Shown here: positions 26,284-36,024 of the stretch, piece by piece
Position numbering within the stretch: the first letter of the stretch is position 1
Layout of the letters: each line of letters starts with the position of its first letter
Origin: Actinomadura atramentaria DSM 43919
GTDB taxonomy: Bacteria; Actinomycetota; Actinomycetes; Streptosporangiales; Streptosporangiaceae
Direction: 5' to 3'
DNA: 64,000 nucleotides
Assembly (NCBI RefSeq): GCF_000381885.1
Contig: NZ_KB907209.1
Span: 346,478 to 410,477, forward strand
Position numbers and translations under genes: made by a program
The notes under the pieces: model-generated
Told to the model about the DNA's origin: nothing
What the model saw: the letters and a program-made list of their open reading frames with translations, nothing else
Database searches by the model: none

Positions 26284-27597
26284 TCAGTCGTCCGCGTCGT
26301 CGTCCGGGTCGGCGCCGGTCGGGTCGAAGGGGACGAGGTCGTCGAGCGCGGCCGGGCTGAACCGCACCGGCAGCGCGAACAGGCCGCGCATCCACAGCGA
26401 CGGCCGCCAGCGCAGCTCGTCCGGGCGCACCGCGAGGTCAACGTCGGGCAGCCGGTCCAGCAGCACGTCCACCGACGTCCGCGCGATGACCTCGGCCAGC
26501 TCCGGCGCGGGGAACGGGCAGCCGTGCTCCCCGTGCCCGAACGACACGTGCGCGCGGTTGGCCTCCGGGCCCTCCGCGGGCCGCCGCACCGGCGACACCA
26601 CCGGGTCGTTGTTCGCCGCCGCGAACCCCAGCACCAGCAGGTCGCCCCCGGCGATCGGCTGGTCTCCGAGGACGCAGTCGTGGACGGCCCACCGGCCGAT
26701 GAAGTTCTGCGTCGGCGTCGTCTCCCACAGGACCTCGCTCAGCGCCTCCTTGGTGCTGGCGCGCCCGCCCTGCAGCGTCACCGAGTACCGCTCGTCCACC
26801 AGCATCAGCCGCAGCGTGTTGCCGATCCAGTTGCCCGTGGGCTGCTGCGCCGCCGCCATCACGACGAGCAGGTCGATGACGATCTCCTCCTGCGTCAGGT
26901 TCGCCGGATGCCGCAGCAACTGCGACGGCACGTCCAGCCCCGGCCGCAGGCTCTTGTCGTGGACGAGCCGCGCCATCCGCGCGTGGACGCGCCGGTGCGC
27001 CGCCATCGCCTTCTCCCCGACGTCCAGCGACTCGGCGATGTCGCGCACCAGCTCGGGGATCTCGTCCTCGGGCATCCCGAAGATCCGCGCGATGACCTGC
27101 AACGGAATCCGCAGCGCGTACTGCTCGACGAGGTCCGCGCAGCCCTCGGCGGAGAACGCGGTGATGAGCCGGTCCGCCGCGGCGACGCAGATGTTCGTCA
27201 GCTCGGTGCGGTCCACCGCGTCCAGCGCGTCGCCGATCGCGCCCGCGCGGCGGCGGTGCTCGGCGCCCTCGGCGAACATCACCGACGGCGTCCACCCGAC
27301 GTACGGCATCAGCGGCCAGTCGTCGGGGATCAGCTCCCACATGTTCCACCGGCGGCAGTCCCGCGCGAACAGCCGCGGGTTGCCCGTCACATGGGTGACC
27401 TCCCGGTAGCCGAGCACCAGCCACGCCGGGACGTCGCCGTCGAGCAGCACCGGCGCGACCGGTCCGTACTCGCGGCGCAGCGCGGCGTACAGCGCGTCCG
27501 GGTCCTTCGCGATGCGCGGCCCGTAGAGGCGGACCGGCCGGGAGTGCCCGGGGTGGTCCGGCGGGGCGGAGTCGGGTGTGGTCGTGGAATCGGTCAC
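26284..27597 (-). CDS. cvnE: conservon cytochrome P450 (CvnE, CYP157-like)
   Basis: A 437-residue P450 that ends the conservon operon. The haem Cys sits in FGHGEHGCPF (Cys 360). The K-helix ExxR is replaced by EVLW (288-291), and the I-helix has AAAQQPTGN in place of AGxxT. This loss of ExxR is the known mark of the CYP157 family, whose members sit at the end of cvn operons. The GTG start at 27597 overlaps the TGA of cvnD (GTGA), so translation is coupled. Catalytic function is uncertain. It may serve as a signalling partner of the GTPase module or work with the neighbouring P450. Confidence 0.9.
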   Translation of the reverse strand: MTDSTTTPDSAPPDHPGHSRPVRLYGPRIAKDPDALYAALRREYGPVAPVLLDGDVPAWLVLGYREVTHVTGNPRLFARDCRRWNMWELIPDDWPLMPYVGWTPSVMFAEGAEHRRRAGAIGDALDAVDRTELTNICVAAADRLITAFSAEGCADLVEQYALRIPLQVIARIFGMPEDEIPELVRDIAESLDVGEKAMAAHRRVHARMARLVHDKSLRPGLDVPSQLLRHPANLTQEEIVIDLLVVMAAAQQPTGNWIGNTLRLMLVDERYSVTLQGGRASTKEALSEVLWETTPTQNFIGRWAVHDCVLGDQPIAGGDLLVLGFAAANNDPVVSPVRRPAEGPEANRAHVSFGHGEHGCPFPAPELAEVIARTSVDVLLDRLPDVDLAVRPDELRWRPSLWMRGLFALPVRFSPAALDDLVPFDPTGADPDDDADD

Positions 27598-28190
27598 GGC
27601 GTGGTCTCCGGAGCGTGGAGGGAGGCGAGGTGCTCGACGAGGTCGATGAGCACGGTCTTGCAGGAGTCCCGCTCCCGCGCGTCGCACTCGATGAGCGGGA
27701 CGCGGGGCTGCAGGTCGAGGGCGGCGCGGACGCGGTCCAGCGGCGGGCGCGGCCCGTCGAACCGGTTCACCGCGACGATGAACGGCATCCCGTGGTGCTC
27801 CAGCCGGTCGATCGCGTAGAACGACTCGGCGAGCCGGCGGACGTCGACCAGCACGACGGCGCCGAGGCTGCCGCCGAAGAGCTGGTCCCACAGGAACCAG
27901 AACCGCTGCTGGCCCGGCGCGCCGAACAGGTACAGCACCCGCTCGGCGTCCAGCGTGATGCGGCCGAAGTCGAACGCGACGGTCGTGGTGTTCTTGTCGG
28001 CGACGGCGGTGGGGTCGTCGATGCCCACGCCCGCGCGGGTCATGATCTCCTCGGTGCTGAGCGGCCGGATCTCGCTCACCGAGCCGACCATCGTCGTCTT
28101 GCCGACGCCGAACCCGCCGACGATGACGATCTTGAAGGCGTCGCGGGCGGTCGCGCGCAGCGGCACCCCGTCAGAGTTCGTGGAGTCCAA
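27594..28190 (-). CDS. cvnD: conservon GTPase CvnD
   Basis: A 198-residue small Ras-like GTPase of the MglA/CvnD group. The P-loop is GGFGVGKTT, the switch II region LFGAPGQQRFWF carries Gln after a Pro-Gly, and the base-specificity motif reads VNRFDG in place of NKxD. CvnD works with CvnB, C and A as a membrane-linked signalling unit. The TTG start at 28190 overlaps cvnC by 20 bases and keeps the usual length; GTG 28166 is an alternative. The stop overlaps cvnE. Confidence 0.93.
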   Translation of the reverse strand: MDSTNSDGVPLRATARDAFKIVIVGGFGVGKTTMVGSVSEIRPLSTEEIMTRAGVGIDDPTAVADKNTTTVAFDFGRITLDAERVLYLFGAPGQQRFWFLWDQLFGGSLGAVVLVDVRRLAESFYAIDRLEHHGMPFIVAVNRFDGPRPPLDRVRAALDLQPRVPLIECDARERDSCKTVLIDLVEHLASLHAPETTP

Positions 28191-28527
28191 CGAGCACCTG
28201 CCTCAGGGTTTCCAGGTCGGGCAGCCGGTCGGGGGCGCGCGCCGACTCCGGCGCCCGGACGGCGACCAGGCCGGTCCGCGCGAGGTCGCGCAGCAGCACC
28301 TTCAGGACGCTGACCGGCGTCCGCAGGTGCGCCGACAGCTCCGCGACGGAGCTCGGGTGGTACCGGCACAGCCGCAGGATGCGCGCGTGCTCCGACGGCG
28401 TGCCGGGCGGCGCGTCCACCCCGCCGACGATCAGCGACACCAGGTCCAGCACGGGCCCGGCGGCGTCGGCCCGGCCCGCGGTCACGACGAACAGGCGGTC
28501 CGGGTCCTCCCGGGCGAGTCCGCTCAC
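28171..28527 (-). CDS. cvnC: conservon protein CvnC (DUF742)
   Basis: A 118-residue DUF742 protein, the third element of cvn operons. The winged-helix-like core reads HARILRLCRYHPSSVAELSAHLRTP followed by VLLRDLARTGL. Its start overlaps the stop of cvnB in a GTGA junction. The cvnC product links the roadblock and GTPase partners; no catalytic residues are expected. Confidence 0.93.
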   Translation of the reverse strand: MSGLAREDPDRLFVVTAGRADAAGPVLDLVSLIVGGVDAPPGTPSEHARILRLCRYHPSSVAELSAHLRTPVSVLKVLLRDLARTGLVAVRAPESARAPDRLPDLETLRQVLVGLHEL

Positions 28528-28931
28528 GGCGCCGCCGCGGGCCGCCGCGGCGGCGCGGTCAGATAGCCGCCGATCTGCTCCACCAGCTCGTTCATGTAGT
28601 GCGCGACCATGCCGACGTCGGCGTCCTCGGCCGCGATGACGGCCAGGTGCGCGCCCTCCCCGGCGGGGACGATCAGCAGCACCCCGCCGGGGAACTCCGC
28701 CATCGACTGCCCGGCGCCGAGCCCGGTGCCGAACTCGGCGGACGCGCTGATCGCCAGGCTCTGGACGCCCGCGGCGATGGCCGCGAGCTGGTCCGCGGAG
28801 TCCTGCGAGAGGCCGCCGGTGTGGCAGACCTTCAGGCCGTCCTTGGACAGGACCAGGACGTGCCGGGTGCCGGGTGCCCGGCGGACCAGGTTCTCCAGCA
28901 GCCAGCCGAGGTCGCGATCATCTGGGCTCAT
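28524..28931 (-). CDS. cvnB: conservon roadblock/LC7 protein CvnB
   Basis: A 135-residue roadblock/LC7 domain protein, related to MglB, which acts as GTPase-activating or scaffolding partner of CvnD. The family pattern HVLVLSKDGLKVCHT and the closing GGYLTAPPRR tail are present. It stands 53 bases after cvnA and overlaps cvnC. No membrane segment; it should be cytoplasmic. Confidence 0.93.
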   Translation of the reverse strand: MSPDDRDLGWLLENLVRRAPGTRHVLVLSKDGLKVCHTGGLSQDSADQLAAIAAGVQSLAISASAEFGTGLGAGQSMAEFPGGVLLIVPAGEGAHLAVIAAEDADVGMVAHYMNELVEQIGGYLTAPPRRPAAAP

Positions 28932-28984
28932 CGTGTCGCGGGGCGGTCGGCCCCTGCCTCCTCATCGGATCGACGGGTGGGAAG

Positions 28985-30571
28985 TCAGTCCTGCGGGCCG
29001 CGGTCGCGGCCCGCCTGCCGGAACGCCGCGAACCTGGCCGCCGCGTCGCGGCGCGCCCGCGGCACCTCGGCGGGCGGCTCGAAGTTCGGCCCCGACACCG
29101 GGTACGGCGACGTCGCCAGGGTGTGCCCGGCGCGGCGCTGCGGCAGGTCGAAGCCGTCCGGGTCGGGGCCGGGGTCGATCGGCCCGATCGGCTGCGGCCC
29201 GGTGCCGTGCGGGGGCGGCGGGACGGACGGCAGCGCGGGCCGCGCGTTGGCGTAGAAGTCCTGCGGCGGCTGCGTCAGCAGGTGCCGGGGGATCATGACG
29301 ACGACGCCGATCCCGCCGCGCGACGACGGCCGGAAGCTGACCCGCAGCCGGTGCTTGCGCACCAGGCGGCCGACGACGGCGAGGCCGAGCCGGCTGCCGG
29401 GCAGCGTGTCGAGGCCGAGCGGCTTGGTCACCATCCGCTGCGCGCGGTCGCGTTCGCGCTTGCGCATCCCGAGGCCGCTGTCCTCGACGGTGATGACGAG
29501 GCCCGCGTCCTCCTCCTCGGCGTACACGTGGACCTCGGTGTTGATGGGGGAGAACTGCGTCGCGTTGTCCATCAGCTCGGCGAGCGCGTGCATGACGCCC
29601 TCGGCCGCGTACCCGGCGACCGCGACGGTGTCGTTGTAGTGCAGCTTCACGCGCCGGTAGTCCGCGATGCGGCCGACCGCGCCGCGCAGGATGCTCTCGA
29701 CGCGGATCGGCTTGGTCCAGCGCCGCCCGGTGCGGCCGCCCGACAGCAGCGCGATGCTGTCGGCGAGCCGCCCCATCTGGCACGCCCGGTGGTCGAGGTC
29801 GAGCAGGTCGCCGAAGACGGCCTGCTCGTCGTAGCGGAACTGCATCTCGCGGAGCTCGGCGAGCATGCTCGTCACCATCGCCTGGAGCCGCGCGGCGGCG
29901 CTGGCGTTGGCGAGCATCACCGAGGAGTGCATCCGGTCGTTGGCCGACAGCGCGTGCAGCGCGTCGTTGACCAGCCGGTACAGCGTCGGGTGGACGGGCG
30001 TCTGCTCCTCGAACATGATCCGGTCCGCGCCCGCCTTCTCGTAGCGGACGCGCTTGACCGCGACGGGGATCGTCTCGTCGATGACCAGCCGCATCTCCTC
30101 CTCCAGCGCCTCGGCGACCGACCGCGCGCTCGCGGCGGCGCGCTCGGCGGCGGCGAGGTCGGCGGCGACGGTCCGCACCAGCCGCTGGAGCAGCGGGTGC
30201 GCGGGGCGCGGCGCGTCGGCCAGCGCCCGTTCGGCGGGCGCGCCCGCGCGGACGGCGTGCGCGACGCGCGGCAGCGTCTCCTCCAGCACCGCGGTGATCT
30301 GCTCCTCCAGCAGCGCGACGCCGCCGCGCAGCGTCGCGGCGCGGACCCGCGCGCGGCGCGCGGCGACGGCGTGGTGGACGGCGACGGCGACGGCGACCGA
30401 CAGCGCCAGCGCGGCACCGCCGCCGCCCCACGCGACGACGCGCCGCGCGGCGGCCGGCGCGGCGGCCAGCGTCCACAGCCAGGCCCCGCCGAGGACGGCG
30501 ACCGTGAGCAGCCACGCGAGCAGGGCGCGCTCCACCGGGGGACGGGCGGGGTCGTGATCGGCATGTGACAT
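28985..30571 (-). CDS. cvnA: conservon sensor kinase-like protein CvnA
   Basis: A 528-residue nitrate/indole-sensor-like histidine kinase homologue. Two membrane segments lie at about residues 17-35 and 43-60, followed by a helical stretch and a GHKL ATPase domain (N-box ALAELMDNATQFSP, G1 VEDSGLGM, G2 GSRLGLAVV). The H-box His of ordinary kinases is replaced in the DHRACQMGRLADS segment, where His is followed by a relaxed sequence; this is usual for CvnA. The C-terminal 90 residues are Pro-rich and disordered. ATG 30571 is chosen because the frame upstream is repeat-derived Pro/Ala. It is the first gene of the operon cvnABCDE. Confidence 0.92.
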   Translation of the reverse strand: MSHADHDPARPPVERALLAWLLTVAVLGGAWLWTLAAAPAAARRVVAWGGGGAALALSVAVAVAVHHAVAARRARVRAATLRGGVALLEEQITAVLEETLPRVAHAVRAGAPAERALADAPRPAHPLLQRLVRTVAADLAAAERAAASARSVAEALEEEMRLVIDETIPVAVKRVRYEKAGADRIMFEEQTPVHPTLYRLVNDALHALSANDRMHSSVMLANASAAARLQAMVTSMLAELREMQFRYDEQAVFGDLLDLDHRACQMGRLADSIALLSGGRTGRRWTKPIRVESILRGAVGRIADYRRVKLHYNDTVAVAGYAAEGVMHALAELMDNATQFSPINTEVHVYAEEEDAGLVITVEDSGLGMRKRERDRAQRMVTKPLGLDTLPGSRLGLAVVGRLVRKHRLRVSFRPSSRGGIGVVVMIPRHLLTQPPQDFYANARPALPSVPPPPHGTGPQPIGPIDPGPDPDGFDLPQRRAGHTLATSPYPVSGPNFEPPAEVPRARRDAAARFAAFRQAGRDRGPQD

Positions 30572-31062
30572 AGCGATGATCCTCAGGTGCGGTCGGAGGG
30601 CTCCCCGGCGGGGAACCGCCGGGCCGCCCGGCGGGGGCCGAGCGCACGGCGCGGGGGGCGCGGGGGGCGCGGGGGGCGCGGGGGGCGCGGGAGCGGCCGG
30701 GGCCGCCGCGCGGCGGACGGGCGGCCGCGGTCGGGATCGGGCACCGCGCGATGGACGGACACGGAACGTAGGATGCATCACACGCATTGTGCGCGGTGGG
30801 GAAATGGCGACAATCGCCGGTGTCTCCCGCTCTTCGAGCGTGGAAAGCGTTCCGAGACCGGTCGCGGGGTTTCATCCGGGGCGGAATCCAGCCTATCCCC
30901 AGAAGCCACGACAAACCGGACGAGCATGTGCGCCGTTGGTCCAAAGTGATGGATCTATGGCAATTCGCCCGTTAAGTGGCGATGGGTCGAGCGCGCCACG
31001 ATGCCTCGGGCTCCGGGGAAAATCACTGGCCTTCCAGTGCTCAAACTGGAACAATTGCGGAC
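30572..31062. other. divergent control region between cvnA and the NADAR gene
   Basis: About 490 bases with no gene. It contains a G-run repeat near the cvnA side and a small hairpin near the NADAR side (CACTGG/CCAGTG, 31024-31039). The middle part (30780-31000) is less GC-rich and probably holds promoters for both directions. Confidence 0.5.
30651..30693 (+). repeat. tandem GCGGGGGGC repeat with G-quadruplex potential
   Basis: A 9-base unit is repeated about four and a half times. The plus strand has four runs of five or six G separated by three-base CGC loops, the ideal pattern for an intramolecular G-quadruplex. It lies 80-122 bases upstream of cvnA on the strand that serves as template for cvnA. 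Confidence 0.75.
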
Positions 31063-31602
31063 ATGATGGATGTCCAGACGCTGGCGGAGATGCAGCGGCG
31101 CGGGGAGCGCCTGAAGTTCCTGTTCTTCTGGGGCCACCAGCCGCCGAAGAACGGCGGCACGGGTTCGGGTTGCCTGAGCCAGTGGTACCCGTCTCCCTTC
31201 GAGGTCGACGGCATCGCCTACGCCACGGCCGAGCACTTCATGATGGCCGAGAAGGCCCGCCTCTTCGCCGACGAGAAGACCCGCGCCCGCATCATCGCGG
31301 CCACTCACCCGAAGGAGGCGAAGGACCTCGGCCGGGCCGTCCGCCCCTTCGACCAGGCCACGTGGGAAAGCCACCGCACGGACATCGTCATCAGGGGCAA
31401 CATCGCGAAGTTCACCCAGAACCCGGACATGGGCGACTACCTGCGAACGACCGGCGACCGCATCCTCGTGGAAGCCAGCCCGCGAGACCGAATCTGGGGC
31501 ATCGGCCTCTCCGCCTCGAACCCCGACGCCGAACGCGTCGAAGCCTGGCGGGGCCGCAACCTCCTGGGCTTCGCCCTGATGGAAACAAGAAAAGCCTGCT
31601 GA
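31063..31602 (+). CDS. NADAR family protein (ADP-ribose glycohydrolase-like)
   Basis: A 179-residue NADAR (YbiA/DUF1768) domain protein. Signature segments are FFWGHQPP, CLSQWYPSPFEVDG, ATAEHFMMAEKARLF, AKDLGRAVRPFD and DRIWGIGLSA, all at usual spacing. Characterised members hydrolyse N-glycosidic bonds of ADP-ribose on guanine in DNA (antidotes to DarT) or of riboflavin intermediates. No DarT-like toxin gene lies beside it, so it is an orphan here. I start at ATG 31063; ATG 31066 is equally possible. No clear ribosome site is visible. Confidence 0.9.
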   Translation: MMDVQTLAEMQRRGERLKFLFFWGHQPPKNGGTGSGCLSQWYPSPFEVDGIAYATAEHFMMAEKARLFADEKTRARIIAATHPKEAKDLGRAVRPFDQATWESHRTDIVIRGNIAKFTQNPDMGDYLRTTGDRILVEASPRDRIWGIGLSASNPDAERVEAWRGRNLLGFALMETRKAC

Positions 31603-31649
31603 ACCAAACCAAAGCAGCGAGAAGCGCGCGACCACCCTTAAACGGCGGC

Positions 31650-32030
31650 TACCGCAGGGATCTACACCCGACGGAGACGGAAACCCGGGAGATCGCCCCC
31701 CCCCGCGCACGTCCGCGAGGGCGCGGGCGGCCGACGCGCGGTTGCCCCCCGCGCACGTCCGCGAGCCACCGGGAGCCGACACCCGGGCAAAGACGGAAAC
31801 CCTGGAGGCACCCCGCGCACGTACGGCCTCGAACCATTGGGGATCTACACCTGGACAAAAACGGAAACTAGGGGGCCCGCGCGCGCACGACCGCGAGGAC
31901 GCAGCGGACCTCGCCCGGCTTAGGTTGCGAAAAAGGCCCGCGCACACGACCGCGAGCCCCCGGGGGTCTACACCCGAACAAGGACGGGAACCACGGGGGG
32001 TTGCCCGCGGGCGCACGGCCGCGAGCCGCC
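31650..32030 (+). repeat. degenerate tandem repeat array
   Basis: About six imperfect units of 55-75 bases. Each full unit joins two blocks: one like GATCTACACCCGGACAAAGA followed by CGGAAACC, and one like CCCGCGCACGACCGCGAG. The second block recurs at about 31703, 31748, 31811, 31876, 31936 and 32006. Some units have lost the first block. Reading frames through it give repeated but poor protein sequence, so it is probably non-coding. Spacing is too irregular for CRISPR. Confidence 0.65.
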
Positions 32031-32047
32031 AGGCGAGCGGCCGGGCG
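32012..32047 (-). repeat. dispersed GC-rich repeat, copy B (inverted)
   Basis: Identical over 36 bases, in reverse orientation, to 3523-3558. It follows directly on the degenerate array and overlaps its last unit, which suggests that the array and the dispersed repeat belong to one larger intergenic element. Confidence 0.7.
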
Positions 32048-32119
32048 CCCGCAGCGCGAAGGGTCGCACCGCAGCGAGCGCCAGCGAGTGAGGATGCGGC
32101 GCTTCGCGCCGCAGGGGGT

Positions 32120-32168
32120 GTGGGGGATCGTCCCCCACAGTGACAGGCGTGGGGGGTCGACCCCCCGC
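32120..32168. terminator. two adjacent hairpins downstream of geosmin synthase
   Basis: The first hairpin has an 8-bp stem (32120-32127 with 32131-32138) and a 3-base loop. The second is a 16-base perfect palindrome of six G, TCGA, six C (32151-32166). They follow the stop of the minus-strand geosmin synthase by 90-140 bases, so they may end its transcript. They could instead be part of the repeat element. Confidence 0.5.
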
Positions 32169-32256
32169 AAGCAACAAAACCAGGCCGTGAAGCGGAGCGC
32201 ACATTCGGCAGTCCGCTCCACGGCCCGTCGCGGCCCGAGGGGAGGGGAGGGCCGCG

Positions 32257-34470
<2,214 letters not shown>

Positions 34471-34599
34471 TCAACGTACTGTCCCTGATCCGTCACTGAA
34501 AGTCATAATTTTCTATCCCTTCCGCCAGACGGCACCCGCGCCCCGCTCCGTTCCCGCAGGCCGGACCGGCGCGCCGCACCGCCGGATAGCCTGGCCGCG

Positions 34600-35376
34600 A
34601 TGGGAGTCGACTGGGTCAGGATGCGGCTGCTTCCGGGCGTCACCGAGGCCGGGCTGCGCGGTCTCGTCGCGGCGCAGGCCGAGCGGTACGCGGCCGCCGG
34701 GCGGCTCCCGGCCGATCTGGCGGCGTTCGCCGCGCCCGCGCCGGACGTCCCGCACGACCCCGCCGAGCTGGAGCGCCGCGTCGAGCGCGACACCGGGGAC
34801 AGCAGCGTCTTCCGCGTGAACGCGCTGGTCGCGAACCCGGTGTTCCCGGCCGAGTGGCGGCGGGCCGCGCTGCGGACCCATCTGCCGGGCGAGCTGCCCG
34901 GCCGGCTGCGGGTCTGGCGGGCCCATCTGGAGCGGGTGCGGGCCGGGGCGCACCGCCCGTACCTGCGCGCGTGGCACGCGTACGTCATCATCCGCAGGCT
35001 CGCGGACGAGTGGGCGCCGCTGCGCGCGCTCGCGCTGGCCGCCCGCGACCGGGACAACGCGTGGGCGCTGCGCCCGGACCTCGTCGCGGCGCGCGAGCGG
35101 ATCATCGCGCTGCCGGTGCCCGCGCCGCCGCCCGCGCCGCGCTGGGATGCGGCGGGGGAGCGCGGGCCACTGCCCGTCCCGTTCGACGTCGCGCCGTTCG
35201 CGGCCGCCGCGCGCGAGTGGAACCGCCGAGTCCCCGCCGGGCGGAAGGTCCACGTCACCGCGCCGGTCGGGTTCGCGTCGTTCCTGGCGGCGGCGCTGGA
35301 GGACGAGTGGCTGCGCGACTGCCTGGAGTGGCTGGACGGCGCGGTCCGCGACGGCCGGGGCGTCCTGCTCTGGTGA
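34600..35376 (+). CDS. conserved hypothetical protein
   Basis: A 258-residue soluble, Arg- and Ala-rich protein. I know no named family. It has no signal peptide, membrane span or obvious catalytic motif. A Trp-rich block WHAYVIIRRLADEWAPLRAL and an ending EDEWLRDCLEWLDGAV look like conserved helices. It is divergent from geosmin synthase with 174 bases between them, and separate from the molybdenum hydroxylase genes downstream by 108 bases. Confidence 0.72.
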   Translation: MGVDWVRMRLLPGVTEAGLRGLVAAQAERYAAAGRLPADLAAFAAPAPDVPHDPAELERRVERDTGDSSVFRVNALVANPVFPAEWRRAALRTHLPGELPGRLRVWRAHLERVRAGAHRPYLRAWHAYVIIRRLADEWAPLRALALAARDRDNAWALRPDLVAARERIIALPVPAPPPAPRWDAAGERGPLPVPFDVAPFAAAAREWNRRVPAGRKVHVTAPVGFASFLAAALEDEWLRDCLEWLDGAVRDGRGVLLW

Positions 35377-35484
35377 GGGTTCGGCCCCGCCGCGGGGGTA
35401 GAGATCACCATGAACCGGCGGCTTGTTGGCAAGAGGGCGACCAAGCCGCCGGGAACGCACTTCGCGTAGCCATACGCTGGCGAA

Positions 35485-36024
35485 ATGTCGATCAGTGGAG
35501 GAGCGGACACCTTGCCGACGGTGCGCGCCGACATCACCTTGACCGTGAACGGGAGCCTGCGCAGGCTCACGGTGGACACGCGGACGTCCCTGCTCGACCT
35601 GCTCCGCGAGGACCTCGGCCTGACCGGGGCGAAGAAGGGCTGCGACCACGGCCAGTGCGGCGCCTGCACGGTGCTGCTCGACGGGCGGCGCGCCAACGCC
35701 TGCCTCGCGCTCGCCGTCGCCAACGACGGCGCGGACGTCGTCACGGTCGAGGGACTGGCGGACGGTGAACGGCTTAGTCCCGTCCAGGAGGCGTTCCTGG
35801 AGAAGGACGCCTACCAGTGCGGCTACTGCACGCCCGGCCAGCTCTGCTCGGCGACGGGCGTGCTGCGCGAGGCGGCGCACGGCTGGCCGAGCGCCGCGAC
35901 CGGCGACGTCGCCGCCGAGCCCGAGCTGGACGACGACGAGATCCGCGAGCGGATGAGCGGCAACCTGTGCCGCTGCGGCGCGTACGTCAACATCGTCGCG
36001 GCGGTGCGGGAGGCGGCCCGGTGA
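35485..36024 (+). CDS. molybdenum hydroxylase [2Fe-2S] subunit (PaoA/XdhC-like)
   Basis: A 179-residue two-cluster iron-sulfur subunit of the xanthine dehydrogenase/aldehyde oxidoreductase family. The plant-type cluster uses Cys 53, 58, 61 and 73 (KGCDHGQCGACTVLLDG). The second cluster uses Cys 112 and 115 (QCGYCTPG) and Cys 162 and 164 (LCRCGAY). It passes electrons from Moco to the FAD subunit. There is no Tat signal, so the complex is cytoplasmic, unlike E. coli PaoABC. The stop overlaps the next start (GTGA). First gene of a three-gene operon. Confidence 0.94.
   Translation: MSISGGADTLPTVRADITLTVNGSLRRLTVDTRTSLLDLLREDLGLTGAKKGCDHGQCGACTVLLDGRRANACLALAVANDGADVVTVEGLADGERLSPVQEAFLEKDAYQCGYCTPGQLCSATGVLREAAHGWPSAATGDVAAEPELDDDEIRERMSGNLCRCGAYVNIVAAVREAAR

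Noticed and set aside
31650..32030. CRISPR array
   Set aside because: The repeated blocks are imperfect, alternate in two types, and the intervals are uneven and partly repeated themselves. No cas gene is present.
30955..32202. Minus-strand coding gene across the repeat array
   Set aside because: The product is repeat-derived Arg/Pro/Ser sequence, lies partly antisense to the NADAR gene, and has no ribosome site or family match.
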